Shown here: positions 57,184-64,000 of the stretch, one piece after another | How positions within the stretch are numbered: position 1 is the stretch's first letter | Layout of the letters: the number at the start of each line of letters is the position of its first letter | Assembly: GCF_026157065.1 (NCBI RefSeq) | Contig: NZ_JANLGQ010000003.1 | Span: 186,001 to 250,000, forward strand | DNA from: Enterococcus sp. HY326 | GTDB taxonomy: Bacteria > Bacillota > Bacilli > Lactobacillales > Enterococcaceae | Length of the DNA stretch: 64,000 bases | Reading direction: 5' to 3' | Program-made: the position numbers and the translations under genes | Notes under the pieces: model-generated | What the model was told of the DNA's origin: nothing | What the model saw: the letters and a program-made list of their open reading frames with translations, nothing else | Databases searched by the model: none

Positions 57184-57969
57184 GTGATTGGAATCGGTGT
57201 ACTGTATTTTATTGTAATTATTTTGGCCAATACCGTTGGAGCAATCTCAGGCATGGGGGGCGGCGTTCTTATCAAGCCGGTCTTGGATTTTATCGGCTAT
57301 GATTCTGTTGCTGCGGTCTCCTTTTATTCAGCTGTGGCGGTTTTTACAATGTCGGTTGTCTCCACTTGGCGGCAACTTGCTAGCGGCCGCAAACTGAATG
57401 GCCCGATTGTTCTCTGGGTTTCTTTAGGAGCGGTCATCGGTGGTTTTCTCGGCAATGTTGGCTTTGAAGGCCTCTTAAAAATCTTTCCCAATGAAGACTA
57501 CGTGCAGCTGATTCAAATTGTAATTACTATTTTTACGCTGGTCTTTGCCTTTTTATACAGCAAATACGACTGGAAACAATTTCATTTAAACAGTATATTT
57601 TGGTATTGCCTGTGCGGGGTGACTTTAGGCTTCCTCGCCAGCCTTTTAGGAATTGGCGGCGGGCCGATTAATGTTTCACTGCTGATGCTGCTCTTTAGTC
57701 TGCCAATTAAAGAGGCGACTGTTTACTCCATCTGCACGATTTTTTTCTCTCAGCTGACCAAACTGGCTACAATTGCGTTTTCCAGTGGTTTTGCCCGCTA
57801 TGACCTGCAAATGCTATTTTTTGTGATTCCCGCAGCAATCTGTGGCGGCTTAATCGGTGCAAAGTTTAGCCAAGTTTTATCGCCACAAAAGGTGACAACC
57901 GTCTTTCAAGGTGTAATTATTTTAGTCATTTTGGTTAATATCTATAATGGCATCCGCATTTTCATTTGA
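57184..57969 (+). CDS. TauE/SafE-family permease
   Basis: Membrane protein of the sulfite-exporter/anion-permease family with about eight hydrophobic segments. The two internally repeated family motifs are present: GAISGMGGGVLIKP near residue 16 and SLLGIGGGPINV near residue 155. The start at 57184 is a GTG eight bases after AAAGGAG; a GTG three codons earlier overlaps the site. Substrates in this family range from sulfite and sulfoacetate to small organic anions, so no specific one is assigned. It stands alone with its own terminator. Confidence 0.87.
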   Translation: MIGIGVLYFIVIILANTVGAISGMGGGVLIKPVLDFIGYDSVAAVSFYSAVAVFTMSVVSTWRQLASGRKLNGPIVLWVSLGAVIGGFLGNVGFEGLLKIFPNEDYVQLIQIVITIFTLVFAFLYSKYDWKQFHLNSIFWYCLCGVTLGFLASLLGIGGGPINVSLLMLLFSLPIKEATVYSICTIFFSQLTKLATIAFSSGFARYDLQMLFFVIPAAICGGLIGAKFSQVLSPQKVTTVFQGVIILVILVNIYNGIRIFI

Positions 57970-57991
57970 ATCAGGGACACTTTTTAAAAAT

Positions 57992-58030
57992 CTGTAACTT
58001 TGGGAAAATTTCCTAGTTACAGGTTTTTTT
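57992..58030 (+). terminator. Terminator of the TauE/SafE gene
   Basis: CTGTAACT pairs with AGTTACAG with GGAAA/TTTCC inside, followed by a seven-T run. Confidence 0.88.
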
Positions 58031-58203
58031 GATTCTCATTTTAGAGACAATCATTCTCAACAAAGTCAGTAAACTACTGAAATAGCTTTCAAGTTTTGTT
58101 TAAATTGACTTAAACCGAGCGCATTCCTTGCTAATAGAAAGATAATCTTTGTAAAAAAATTTCTAGATTGTCAAAAAAGTTTTTTAAAAAGTGGAAAAAA
58201 GAT

Positions 58204-58237
58204 TGACTTAATGGCTGTTTTATTATAATAATTATAA
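58204..58237 (+). promoter_or_regulatory. ahpCF promoter with a perfect PerR box
   Basis: TTATAATAATTATAA (58223-58237) matches the PerR consensus TTATAATNATTATAA exactly. It covers the -10 region of a promoter with TTGACT at 58204-58209 (TAATAA, 58226-58231, 16-base spacing). Peroxide would release PerR and induce ahpC-ahpF. The 58031-58203 stretch upstream holds no gene. Confidence 0.88.
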
Positions 58238-58278
58238 ATAGGGAATCTACCCTTAAAATTTGTGAGGAGGAATTGTCA

Positions 58279-58842
58279 ATGTCATTAATTGGAAAAGAAA
58301 TCGAAGCGTTTGAAGCGAAGGCTTACCATAAGGGAGAATTTATCGATGTAAGCTCTGAAGATTTTAAAGGGAAATGGAACATCGTTTGTTTTTATCCAGC
58401 AGATTTTACATTTGTTTGTCCAACTGAGTTAGAGGATTTACAAGGACAATACGCAACATTAAAAGATTTAGGAGTGGAAGTTTATTCTGTATCCACAGAC
58501 ACTCATTTTACCCATAAAGCGTGGCACGACCATTCAGATGCAATCGGCAAAATCGAATACATTATGATTGGTGACCCATCCCATAAAATTTCCCGCATCT
58601 TTGATGTGCTGGATGAAGAAGAAGGCGCAGCTAATCGTGGGACATTCATTATTGACCCTGATGGCGTAGTTCAAGCAATTGAAATCAATGCTGACGGTAT
58701 CGGCCGTGATGCTAGCACTTTAATCAATAAAATCAAAGCTGGCCAATATGTCCGTAACCATCCAGGTGAAGTATGCCCTGCCAAATGGCAAGAAGGCGAA
58801 GAAACTTTAACTCCTAGCTTTGATTTAGTAGGTAAAATTTAA
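58279..58842 (+). CDS. ahpC: Alkyl hydroperoxide reductase, peroxiredoxin subunit AhpC
   Basis: Typical 2-Cys peroxiredoxin that reduces hydrogen peroxide and organic hydroperoxides in the cytoplasm. The peroxidatic Cys47 lies in FTFVCPTE and the resolving Cys166 in GEVCPAKW. At 187 residues it matches the bacterial AhpC length exactly. Start 58279 follows GAGGAGG; a TTG two codons earlier is in frame but unlikely. It is followed by ahpF, and regulation by PerR is predicted from the box at 58223. Confidence 0.97.
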   Translation: MSLIGKEIEAFEAKAYHKGEFIDVSSEDFKGKWNIVCFYPADFTFVCPTELEDLQGQYATLKDLGVEVYSVSTDTHFTHKAWHDHSDAIGKIEYIMIGDPSHKISRIFDVLDEEEGAANRGTFIIDPDGVVQAIEINADGIGRDASTLINKIKAGQYVRNHPGEVCPAKWQEGEETLTPSFDLVGKI

Positions 58843-58856
58843 GGGGGAACGTCTTT

Positions 58857-60383
58857 ATGGCATTAGATGCTGAAGTAAAAGGACAATTAGCCCAATATCT
58901 AACCATGTTGGAAAATCCAATTGTTTTAGAAACAAGTTTAAATGATAGCGAAGCTTCCGGCAAAGTCCGCGACTTTGTCACGGAAATTGCTGAGATGTCA
59001 GATAAGATTGCCTTTAAAGAAGTTACTTTAAAACGGACGCCTAGTTTTAAAGTAACCCGCCCAGGCGAAGATTCCGGTATTGTTTTTGCTGGCCTGCCAA
59101 TGGGTCATGAGTTTACTTCATTGATTATGGCTTTGCTACAGGTGAGTGGTCGGGCACCAAAAATTTCTGATGAACAGGTTGCCTTGATTAAAACAATCAA
59201 ACAGCCGTTAGCATTCGAAACTTATGTCAGTTTGACCTGTCACAATTGTCCAGATGTGGTACAAGCACTAAATATTATGAGTGTTTTAAACCCAACAATC
59301 AGTCATACAATGATTGAAGGCGGCATGTTTAAAGCCGAAGTGGAAGAAAAAGAAATTTTAGCAGTGCCGACAGTTTATTTAGACGGCGAGTTTTTCGAAA
59401 GCGGCCGCATGACGTTAGATGATATTTTAGCAAAAGTGGTGACAAGTGATCCATCTGAGTTCACAGCCAAAGAACCCTTCGACGTTTTAGTTGTCGGCGG
59501 CGGACCGGCTGGAGCGAGTGCGGCAATCTATGCTGCCCGCAAAGGAATTCGCACTGGTTTATTAGCGGAAACTTTTGGCGGCCAAGTGATGGAAACCTTA
59601 GGTATCGAAAATATTATCGGTACTCCTTATACAGAGGGACCGAAATTTATGGCTTCTGTTGAGGAACATGTCAATCAATATGAAGTTGATGTGATGAAGG
59701 CCCAACGTGCTGCCAAAATTGAGAAAAAAGAATTTGTCGAAGTTACGCTGGAAAATGGCGCAGTGCTGCAAACAAAAGCAGCAATTTTAGCAACTGGTGC
59801 TCGCTGGCGCAATACTGGCGTTCCTGGTGAAGCGGAATTCAAAACTAAAGGGGTTGCCTATTGTCCCCATTGTGATGGCCCGCTCTTTGCAGGTAAAGAC
59901 GTGGCAGTAATCGGCGGCGGGAATTCCGGAGTGGAAGCTGCAATTGATTTGGCAGGACTTGTCAAACATGTGACGCTTTTGGAATTTTTACCAGAATTAA
60001 AAGCTGACCAAGTGCTGCAGGAACGTTTGGCTAGTTTACCGAATGTGACTATTTTGAAAAATGTCGCCACAAAAGAAATTACCGGCGACACCAAAGTAAA
60101 CGGCTTAACTTATATGAATCGTGAGACAGAAGACGAGCATCATATTGAATTAGCAGGTGTCTTTGTGCAAATCGGTTTAGTTCCAAACACCGATTGGCTA
60201 AAAGATACGCTAGAGTTGAGTCGCATGGGTGAAATTGTCGTCGACAAGCGAGGTCAAACTAGTATGGCGGGTGTTTTTGCCGCTGGCGATTGTACCGACA
60301 GTGCCTACAAACAAATCATTATTTCAATGGGATCCGGTGCAACAGCGGCCTTAGGTGCCTTTGATCATCTGATTCGCAGTTAA
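58857..60383 (+). CDS. ahpF: Alkyl hydroperoxide reductase, flavoprotein subunit AhpF
   Basis: NADH-dependent disulfide reductase that re-reduces AhpC. The N-terminal glutaredoxin-like domain has CHNC (Cys128 and Cys131). The FAD loop VVGGGPAGASAAIYAA, the redox pair CPHC in AYCPHCDGP and the NAD loop VIGGGNSGVEAAID complete the thioredoxin-reductase-like part. The 508-residue length is usual. It follows ahpC by 14 bases with AAGGGGG as ribosome site and ends before a strong terminator. Confidence 0.97.
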   Translation: MALDAEVKGQLAQYLTMLENPIVLETSLNDSEASGKVRDFVTEIAEMSDKIAFKEVTLKRTPSFKVTRPGEDSGIVFAGLPMGHEFTSLIMALLQVSGRAPKISDEQVALIKTIKQPLAFETYVSLTCHNCPDVVQALNIMSVLNPTISHTMIEGGMFKAEVEEKEILAVPTVYLDGEFFESGRMTLDDILAKVVTSDPSEFTAKEPFDVLVVGGGPAGASAAIYAARKGIRTGLLAETFGGQVMETLGIENIIGTPYTEGPKFMASVEEHVNQYEVDVMKAQRAAKIEKKEFVEVTLENGAVLQTKAAILATGARWRNTGVPGEAEFKTKGVAYCPHCDGPLFAGKDVAVIGGGNSGVEAAIDLAGLVKHVTLLEFLPELKADQVLQERLASLPNVTILKNVATKEITGDTKVNGLTYMNRETEDEHHIELAGVFVQIGLVPNTDWLKDTLELSRMGEIVVDKRGQTSMAGVFAAGDCTDSAYKQIIISMGSGATAALGAFDHLIRS

Positions 60384-60419
60384 TCTTTTCTTAACTTATA
60401 TAGTAGGAAAAATGTTAAA

Positions 60420-60464
60420 AAGCTCTTTTGAGAACCTAAAAAGTTCTCAGAAGAGCTTTTTTTT
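60420..60464 (+). terminator. Terminator of ahpCF
   Basis: AAGCTCTTTTGAGAAC pairs with GTTCTCAGAAGAGCTT, with one mismatch, followed by eight T. Confidence 0.92.
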
Positions 60465-60469
60465 GTTGA

Positions 60470-60804
60470 AATCTTTGATATCTGCTGAATCCAATCAATC
60501 AAACCGCTAAGAAAGTAATGAAAAACGTTTGCAATTTTGTAACATTTGTCAAACTTCGTAACATAAGACGGTCAAAAAATTCTTTACAAAATAAATTTAA
60601 GAATATTGACCAATTTTGTCCTTGTTATAAAACAGTGAAAAGTTTGATGTAGCAAGGGCTATCCGCCTTTTTTACAAGGTATTACGAAAACCCTGTTTCC
60701 CGTAACGAAGTGTTATATTATTTAAACCTATGTAATATTTTCTGGTGTTAAAGTAGTGTTCGTCGCTGATGCGAACAACACTTTATTTATTTAAGGAGAG
60801 TTAC
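60470..60804 (+). promoter_or_regulatory. Long, structured upstream region of the Apf-like gene
   Basis: No gene is visible in this stretch. It contains a cre-like AACGTT site (about 60524-60537), two nearby TGTAAC/CGTAAC motifs (60539-60563), TTGACC and TATAAA (about 60608-60634), and then two predicted stems: one bounded by TTACG and CGTAA (about 60685-60707) and one just before the ribosome site (AAAGTAGTGTTCG with CGAACAACACTTT, about 60749-60784). A long 5' leader is inferred. The motif set of known cyclic-di-AMP riboswitches was not recognised. Confidence 0.4.
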
Positions 60805-61392
60805 ATGAAATCAATTAAAACTTTACTATTAGGAACAGCTGCCATTGCCGGAATCGGATTTTTCGCAGGTGCCACCAATGCTAGTGCTGCCGAAGCTTAT
60901 ACAGTTCAATCAGGAGATACTCTTTCACATATTTCATCTGAATTTTTTGGCAGTGACGACTATGTTAATGCCATCGCTGAAGCAAGTGGTTTAACTGACG
61001 CTAACTTAATTATCGTCGGTCAAGAATTATCAATTCCAACAGAAGAAGAAATTGCCAACGGAACTTACACCGTTGCTGAAACAACTACTTCTACTGCGAC
61101 TGAAACAACAACAGATACAACAACTACTGATACTTCAAGCACTTCAACTTATACTTCTAGCGTAAGTGGTAGCGAAGCTGAAGCGAAAGAATGGATTGCC
61201 CAAAAAGAATCTGGTGGTTCTTATACAGCAACTAACGGACAATACATCGGCCGTTACCAATTAACTTCTTCATACTTGAACGGTGACTATTCAGCTGCCA
61301 ATCAAGAAGCAGTTGCTGATGCTTATGTAGCAAGCCGTTATGGTTCATGGACAGCTGCCCAAGCCTTTTGGTTAGCAAATGGCTGGTATTAA
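60805..61392 (+). CDS. Secreted LysM protein with Apf-like C-terminal domain
   Basis: Exported cell-wall-associated protein. The signal peptide covers residues 1 to about 29 (cleavage near NASAAEA). A LysM peptidoglycan-binding domain occupies about 31-78 (YTVQSGDTLSHISSEFFG), followed by a Thr/Ser-rich linker and a C-terminal domain with WIAQKESGGSYTATNGQYIG and ending GSWTAAQAFWLANGWY. That C-terminus is the hallmark of lactobacillal aggregation-promoting factors, related to lysozyme-like Rpf/SLT domains, with Glu in KESGG as the candidate catalytic residue. It starts behind AAGGAGAG. Roles in cell shape, division or adhesion are known for relatives. Confidence 0.9.
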   Translation: MKSIKTLLLGTAAIAGIGFFAGATNASAAEAYTVQSGDTLSHISSEFFGSDDYVNAIAEASGLTDANLIIVGQELSIPTEEEIANGTYTVAETTTSTATETTTDTTTTDTSSTSTYTSSVSGSEAEAKEWIAQKESGGSYTATNGQYIGRYQLTSSYLNGDYSAANQEAVADAYVASRYGSWTAAQAFWLANGWY

Positions 61393-61418
61393 GAAATAAA
61401 AAAATTGAAGTAAACGTT

Positions 61419-61457
61419 AAGACTGAAATCATTTTTTATGATTTCAGTCTTTTCTTT
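61419..61457. terminator. Bidirectional terminator between the Apf-like and CYTH genes
   Basis: Perfect 14-base arms AAGACTGAAATCAT and ATGATTTCAGTCTT (61438-61451) around a short T loop, with a T-rich tail on the plus strand and an A-run upstream. It serves both convergent genes. Confidence 0.9.
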
Positions 61458-62044
61458 TATTTTTTATCAAAATTAGCTGCAGAAAAAGCCCGTTTAATTT
61501 TGTTGTCGGCTTTTTTATAAGGAATGTCAAATTTCTGCAAAAAGGTCCTAAACGCCTGCTGGCCGATTTGGGCATCGGCCACCTCTAACTCCACTTCAAA
61601 ATCTTCTTGTCCGCTATAAAAACTATGGTCAATTGCTAACAAGCCTTCCGGAATTTTAAATTCAGCTCGTTTAGTAGTTAATTGGGCAATTTGCTCTAAC
61701 TCATCGGCAGTGACCGCAAGCTCCTGTAATTTTTCCACCGTGTGGCCTGCTGATAAAAATTTTCCGGCCTCGACATAAGCGTTAGCTTCTCCTAAAGAAA
61801 GCTTGTCAGTGGTTTCTAAAAGCCCGTCTGTTAAAGGGGTTTTTAAAGTGGCTTCACCATAATCACTGTAGAGGCGAATCCGCAGACCCCAGCCGGCATT
61901 TCGCAGCCGGCCGTCTGCTGTATCATAGTAAGCATTGGTCTGGCTGAAAAAATCAGCGGCAGTTAGCTGGTAAAAATCAAGTAATTTTTTGTAATCTGTA
62001 GCTGCTAGTAAACTTTTGTATTCTATTTCGACACTTTCACTCAT
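61457..62044 (-). CDS. CYTH-domain protein, YjbK family
   Basis: Small tunnel-fold phosphohydrolase or triphosphate-binding protein. The CYTH signature E-x-E-x-K appears at the N-terminus (VEIEYKSLL), with further charged strands (GLRIRLYSDYGEATLKTP, FEVELEV) lining the tunnel. The start at 62044 follows GAGGAG and gives 195 residues; the longer frame upstream has no site. In Bacillus the homologue yjbK lies beside the relQ (yjbM), nadK and rluD genes, as here. The substrate is unknown; polyphosphates or thiamine-triphosphate-like molecules are typical. Confidence 0.9.
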   Translation of the reverse strand: MSESVEIEYKSLLAATDYKKLLDFYQLTAADFFSQTNAYYDTADGRLRNAGWGLRIRLYSDYGEATLKTPLTDGLLETTDKLSLGEANAYVEAGKFLSAGHTVEKLQELAVTADELEQIAQLTTKRAEFKIPEGLLAIDHSFYSGQEDFEVELEVADAQIGQQAFRTFLQKFDIPYKKADNKIKRAFSAANFDKK

Positions 62045-62187
62045 GAATTTCTCCTCGCTTTTCTTTTCATCATAGTAGATAAAATCAAAATCGACAACTA
62101 TTTTAAAATGAAGTGCTTTCCTTAATTCTGCTAGGCCTTTATGGTAAAATAAGACTGTATGTAAAATGCAAAGTTGAGGAAAAATAG

Positions 62188-62853
62188 ATGGAACGAGACT
62201 GGAACTTATTTTTGGCACCTTATGAACAAGCGGTGTCAGAATTGAAGATAAAACTGCGGGGGATCCGCAAGCAATACCGGGAACAAAGTGAACATGTGCC
62301 GATTGAATTTGTGACTGGCCGTGTCAAACCGGTGGAAAGTATTTTGGCGAAGGCTCAGCTGCGGCACATTCCTTTAGATCGTTTAGAAGAGGAAATGTCA
62401 GATATTGCTGGCCTGCGGATTATGTGTCAATTTGTGGAGGACATCCATCAGGTTGTGCAAATTTTAAAAAATCGTCGGGATATCAAGGTGATTCAAGAAC
62501 GGGATTATATTTCTAATAATAAAGCAAGCGGTTATCGCTCGTATCATTTGGTGATTGAATATCCGGTGGAGCTTGTAGGCGGCGAAAAAATTATTTTAGC
62601 GGAAATTCAAATCAGGACACTGGCGATGAATTTTTGGGCAACGATTGAACACTCTTTAAACTATAAATATAAAGGAGAATTTCCTCAGGAGATGGGCGAA
62701 CGCCTGCAGCGGGCAGCTGAGGCGGCCTATCTGTTAGATGAAGAAATGTCAAAAATTCGTGAGGAAATCCAAGAAGCCCAAAAGCTCTTCTCCCACGGGC
62801 GAGGCTCTGAGCGGGATAATTATTTTCAGAAAAATAGCGGGGATCAATCATGA
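62188..62853 (+). CDS. relQ: Small alarmone synthetase RelQ
   Basis: Makes (p)ppGpp or pGpp by transferring pyrophosphate from ATP to GDP, GTP or GMP. A stand-alone RelA/SpoT synthetase domain: IAGLRIMCQFVEDI, the SGYRSYHLVIEYP substrate loop, and AEIQIRTLAMNFWATIEHSLNYKYKG. There is no hydrolase domain. The 221-residue length fits RelQ/YjbM, with a C-terminal helical tail used for tetramerisation. It starts behind TTGAGGA, divergent from the CYTH gene, and overlaps nadK by four bases. Confidence 0.95.
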   Translation: MERDWNLFLAPYEQAVSELKIKLRGIRKQYREQSEHVPIEFVTGRVKPVESILAKAQLRHIPLDRLEEEMSDIAGLRIMCQFVEDIHQVVQILKNRRDIKVIQERDYISNNKASGYRSYHLVIEYPVELVGGEKIILAEIQIRTLAMNFWATIEHSLNYKYKGEFPQEMGERLQRAAEAAYLLDEEMSKIREEIQEAQKLFSHGRGSERDNYFQKNSGDQS

Positions 62854-63647
62854 AAGTTGCGATTGTAAATAATCACGAAGAAAAATCATTGGCAGTTGCC
62901 AAACAGCTGCGAGATCTCTTAGGTCAAGCAAATATTATTTTAGATGAACGCAATCCTGAGCTGGTAATTTCGGTTGGCGGCGATGGCACATTGCTTTCAG
63001 CCTTTCACCGTTACAATCACTTATTATCTAAGGTCAGTTTTTTAGGTGTCCATACGGGGCATCTAGGGTTTTACACTGATTGGCGAGATTACGAGCTGAC
63101 GGAGTTAGTTGAAAGTTTAAAAAATAATCGTGGCCAGAGTGTCAGCTATCCTTTATTAGATATTGTTATCAAATATTCAGACGGCAAGACGCAAAATCAT
63201 TTTCTGGCCTTAAATGAGTCAACGATTAAGCGGGGCAATCGCACGATGGTGGCGGATGTCTATATTAAAGATGAATTATTCGAGCGGTTTCGGGGGGATG
63301 GGCTGTCGATTTCAACACCGACCGGCTCAACGGCTTACAATAAAAGTATCGGTGGTGCAGTGATTCATCCTAGTATCAATGCCTTTCAATTGGCAGAAAT
63401 TGCTTCACTAAATAATCGGATTTTCAGAACGCTAGGCTCGCCAATTATCATTGCAGAAAATGAATGGCTGGAAATTAATTTGAAGGATCGCAGTGACTAT
63501 TTTGTAACTGTCGATCAATTGGATATCCGCCAAGACAATATTGCCTCCATTTATTATCGAATTGCCAAGGAACGGATTCACTTTGCTTCTTATCGCCATA
63601 CGCATTTTTGGCGGCGAGTGCGGGATTCCTTTATCAGTGAGGGGTAG
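62850..63647 (+). CDS. nadK: NAD kinase
   Basis: Phosphorylates NAD to NADP. The family motif GGDGTLLSAF lies near residue 44 and the conserved STPTGSTAYNKSIGG near 150. The 265-residue length is typical of Firmicutes NAD kinase (PpnK). The ATGA overlap with relQ and the two-base gap to the pseudouridine synthase gene show a single operon. Confidence 0.96.
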   Translation: MKVAIVNNHEEKSLAVAKQLRDLLGQANIILDERNPELVISVGGDGTLLSAFHRYNHLLSKVSFLGVHTGHLGFYTDWRDYELTELVESLKNNRGQSVSYPLLDIVIKYSDGKTQNHFLALNESTIKRGNRTMVADVYIKDELFERFRGDGLSISTPTGSTAYNKSIGGAVIHPSINAFQLAEIASLNNRIFRTLGSPIIIAENEWLEINLKDRSDYFVTVDQLDIRQDNIASIYYRIAKERIHFASYRHTHFWRRVRDSFISEG

Positions 63648-63649
63648 CC

Positions 63650-64000
63650 GTGGAATTTAATTGGATATTTCAAAAAGAAGCCCCGCAGCTTTTGCGGAGC
63701 TTTTTAAAAGAGCAGGGAATTTCTAAAGGACTGCTGGCGAAAATTAAATTTCAAGGTGGGCAAATTTTTGTTAATCAGCAGGAGCAAAATGTCTTGTTTT
63801 CTCTAAAGGCAAATGATAAGGTTACAGTTGTGATTCCGGATGAAAAAGAACATGAAACAGTTCTCTTAGATGAGACACCAATCGATATAATTTTTGAAGA
63901 TGAGCACCTATTAGTAGTGAATAAACCATGGGGGGTCTCGTCAATTCCCGCCCAGTATCATCCGAATGGGACGATGGCCAATCGGGTGAAAAATTATTAT
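63650..64000 (+). CDS. RluA-family 23S rRNA/tRNA pseudouridine synthase, N-terminal part
   Basis: Beginning of an RNA pseudouridine synthase, cut by the window end after 117 codons. An N-terminal S4-like RNA-binding domain (about residues 15-65, LRSFLKEQGISKGLLAKIKFQGGQIFVN) is followed by the start of the catalytic domain (IIFEDEHLLVVNKPWGVSSIP). The catalytic Asp in the RLDxxTSG motif lies beyond the end. Start is a GTG at 63650, with GTGAGGGG upstream. It is third in the relQ-nadK operon, as for yjbO in Bacillus (yjbM-yjbN-yjbO). Confidence 0.9.
   Translation, partial: MEFNWIFQKEAPQLLRSFLKEQGISKGLLAKIKFQGGQIFVNQQEQNVLFSLKANDKVTVVIPDEKEHETVLLDETPIDIIFEDEHLLVVNKPWGVSSIPAQYHPNGTMANRVKNYY

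Noticed and set aside
60470-60804. Cyclic di-AMP (ydaO) riboswitch before the LysM protein gene
   Set aside because: The gene context fits, but the conserved ydaO core segments were not found by eye; kept only as an open question.

Overview
The window is a low-GC Gram-positive chromosome segment. It most resembles a lactic acid bacterium of the Enterococcaceae/Lactobacillales: strong AGGAGG ribosome sites, PTS sucrose genes, a T-box, CcpA-type cre sites, a PerR-type ahpCF operon, an aggregation-promoting-factor-like LysM protein and the yjbK / relQ-nadK-rluD block. The genus cannot be fixed from the sequence. No rRNA, tRNA, CRISPR array or insertion sequence was seen. Most CDS calls rest on clear family motifs, and several starts were moved downstream of the longest frame to sit behind a good Shine-Dalgarno site.

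Layout. 0-9 kb: end of a sucrose PTS permease and sucrose-6-phosphate hydrolase; a T-box-controlled MetE-like methyltransferase; argH and argG on the minus strand, separated by a long inverted repeat; gdhA with a small HicB-like protein. 9-18 kb: D-xylose catabolism and uptake, with divergent xylR and xylA-xylF-xylG-xylH-xylB and a clear xyl operator, cre site and promoter. 17-38 kb: a glycosidase island with a GH43 beta-xylosidase, GH1 6-phospho-beta-glycosidase candidate, AraC regulator, GH42 beta-galactosidase, YesL/YesM-type membrane protein and sensor kinase, a CUT1-type oligosaccharide importer without its own ATPase, an Axe2-like acetylesterase, GH29 alpha-fucosidase, a second esterase, YesN-type response regulator, ROK kinase and GH31 alpha-xylosidase. 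None of the glycosidases has a signal peptide.

38-64 kb: queH; a P-type cation ATPase preceded by a 20-codon leader peptide that begins M-D-P-D; a small FtsX-like membrane protein; an MFS/aldo-keto reductase pair; recQ; a beta-lactamase-fold serine hydrolase; a PgaC/PgaD-like polysaccharide synthase pair; a second MFS/aldo-keto reductase pair with a divergent LysR regulator; a DUF1054 protein; a class I amidotransferase-like peptidase; an orphan OppA lipoprotein; a TauE/SafE permease; ahpC-ahpF behind a perfect PerR box; an Apf-like LysM protein; and the CYTH / relQ-nadK-rluD block, the last gene cut by the window end.

How the genes work together. The 9-38 kb island reads as a programme for plant hemicellulose oligosaccharides. 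Acetylated, fucosylated, galactosylated and xylosylated oligosaccharides would be imported by the ABC system under two-component control. They would then be trimmed inside the cell by esterases, GH29, GH42, GH31, GH43 and GH1. Released xylose would enter the pentose phosphate pathway through XylA and XylB. The enzyme set (alpha-xylosidase, beta-galactosidase, alpha-fucosidase, beta-glucosidase-type GH1, acetylesterases) matches the side chains of xyloglucan particularly well; this substrate is inferred. The other main lead is the MgtL-like leader peptide ahead of the P-type ATPase, which suggests translation-coupled cation sensing in a Gram-positive.
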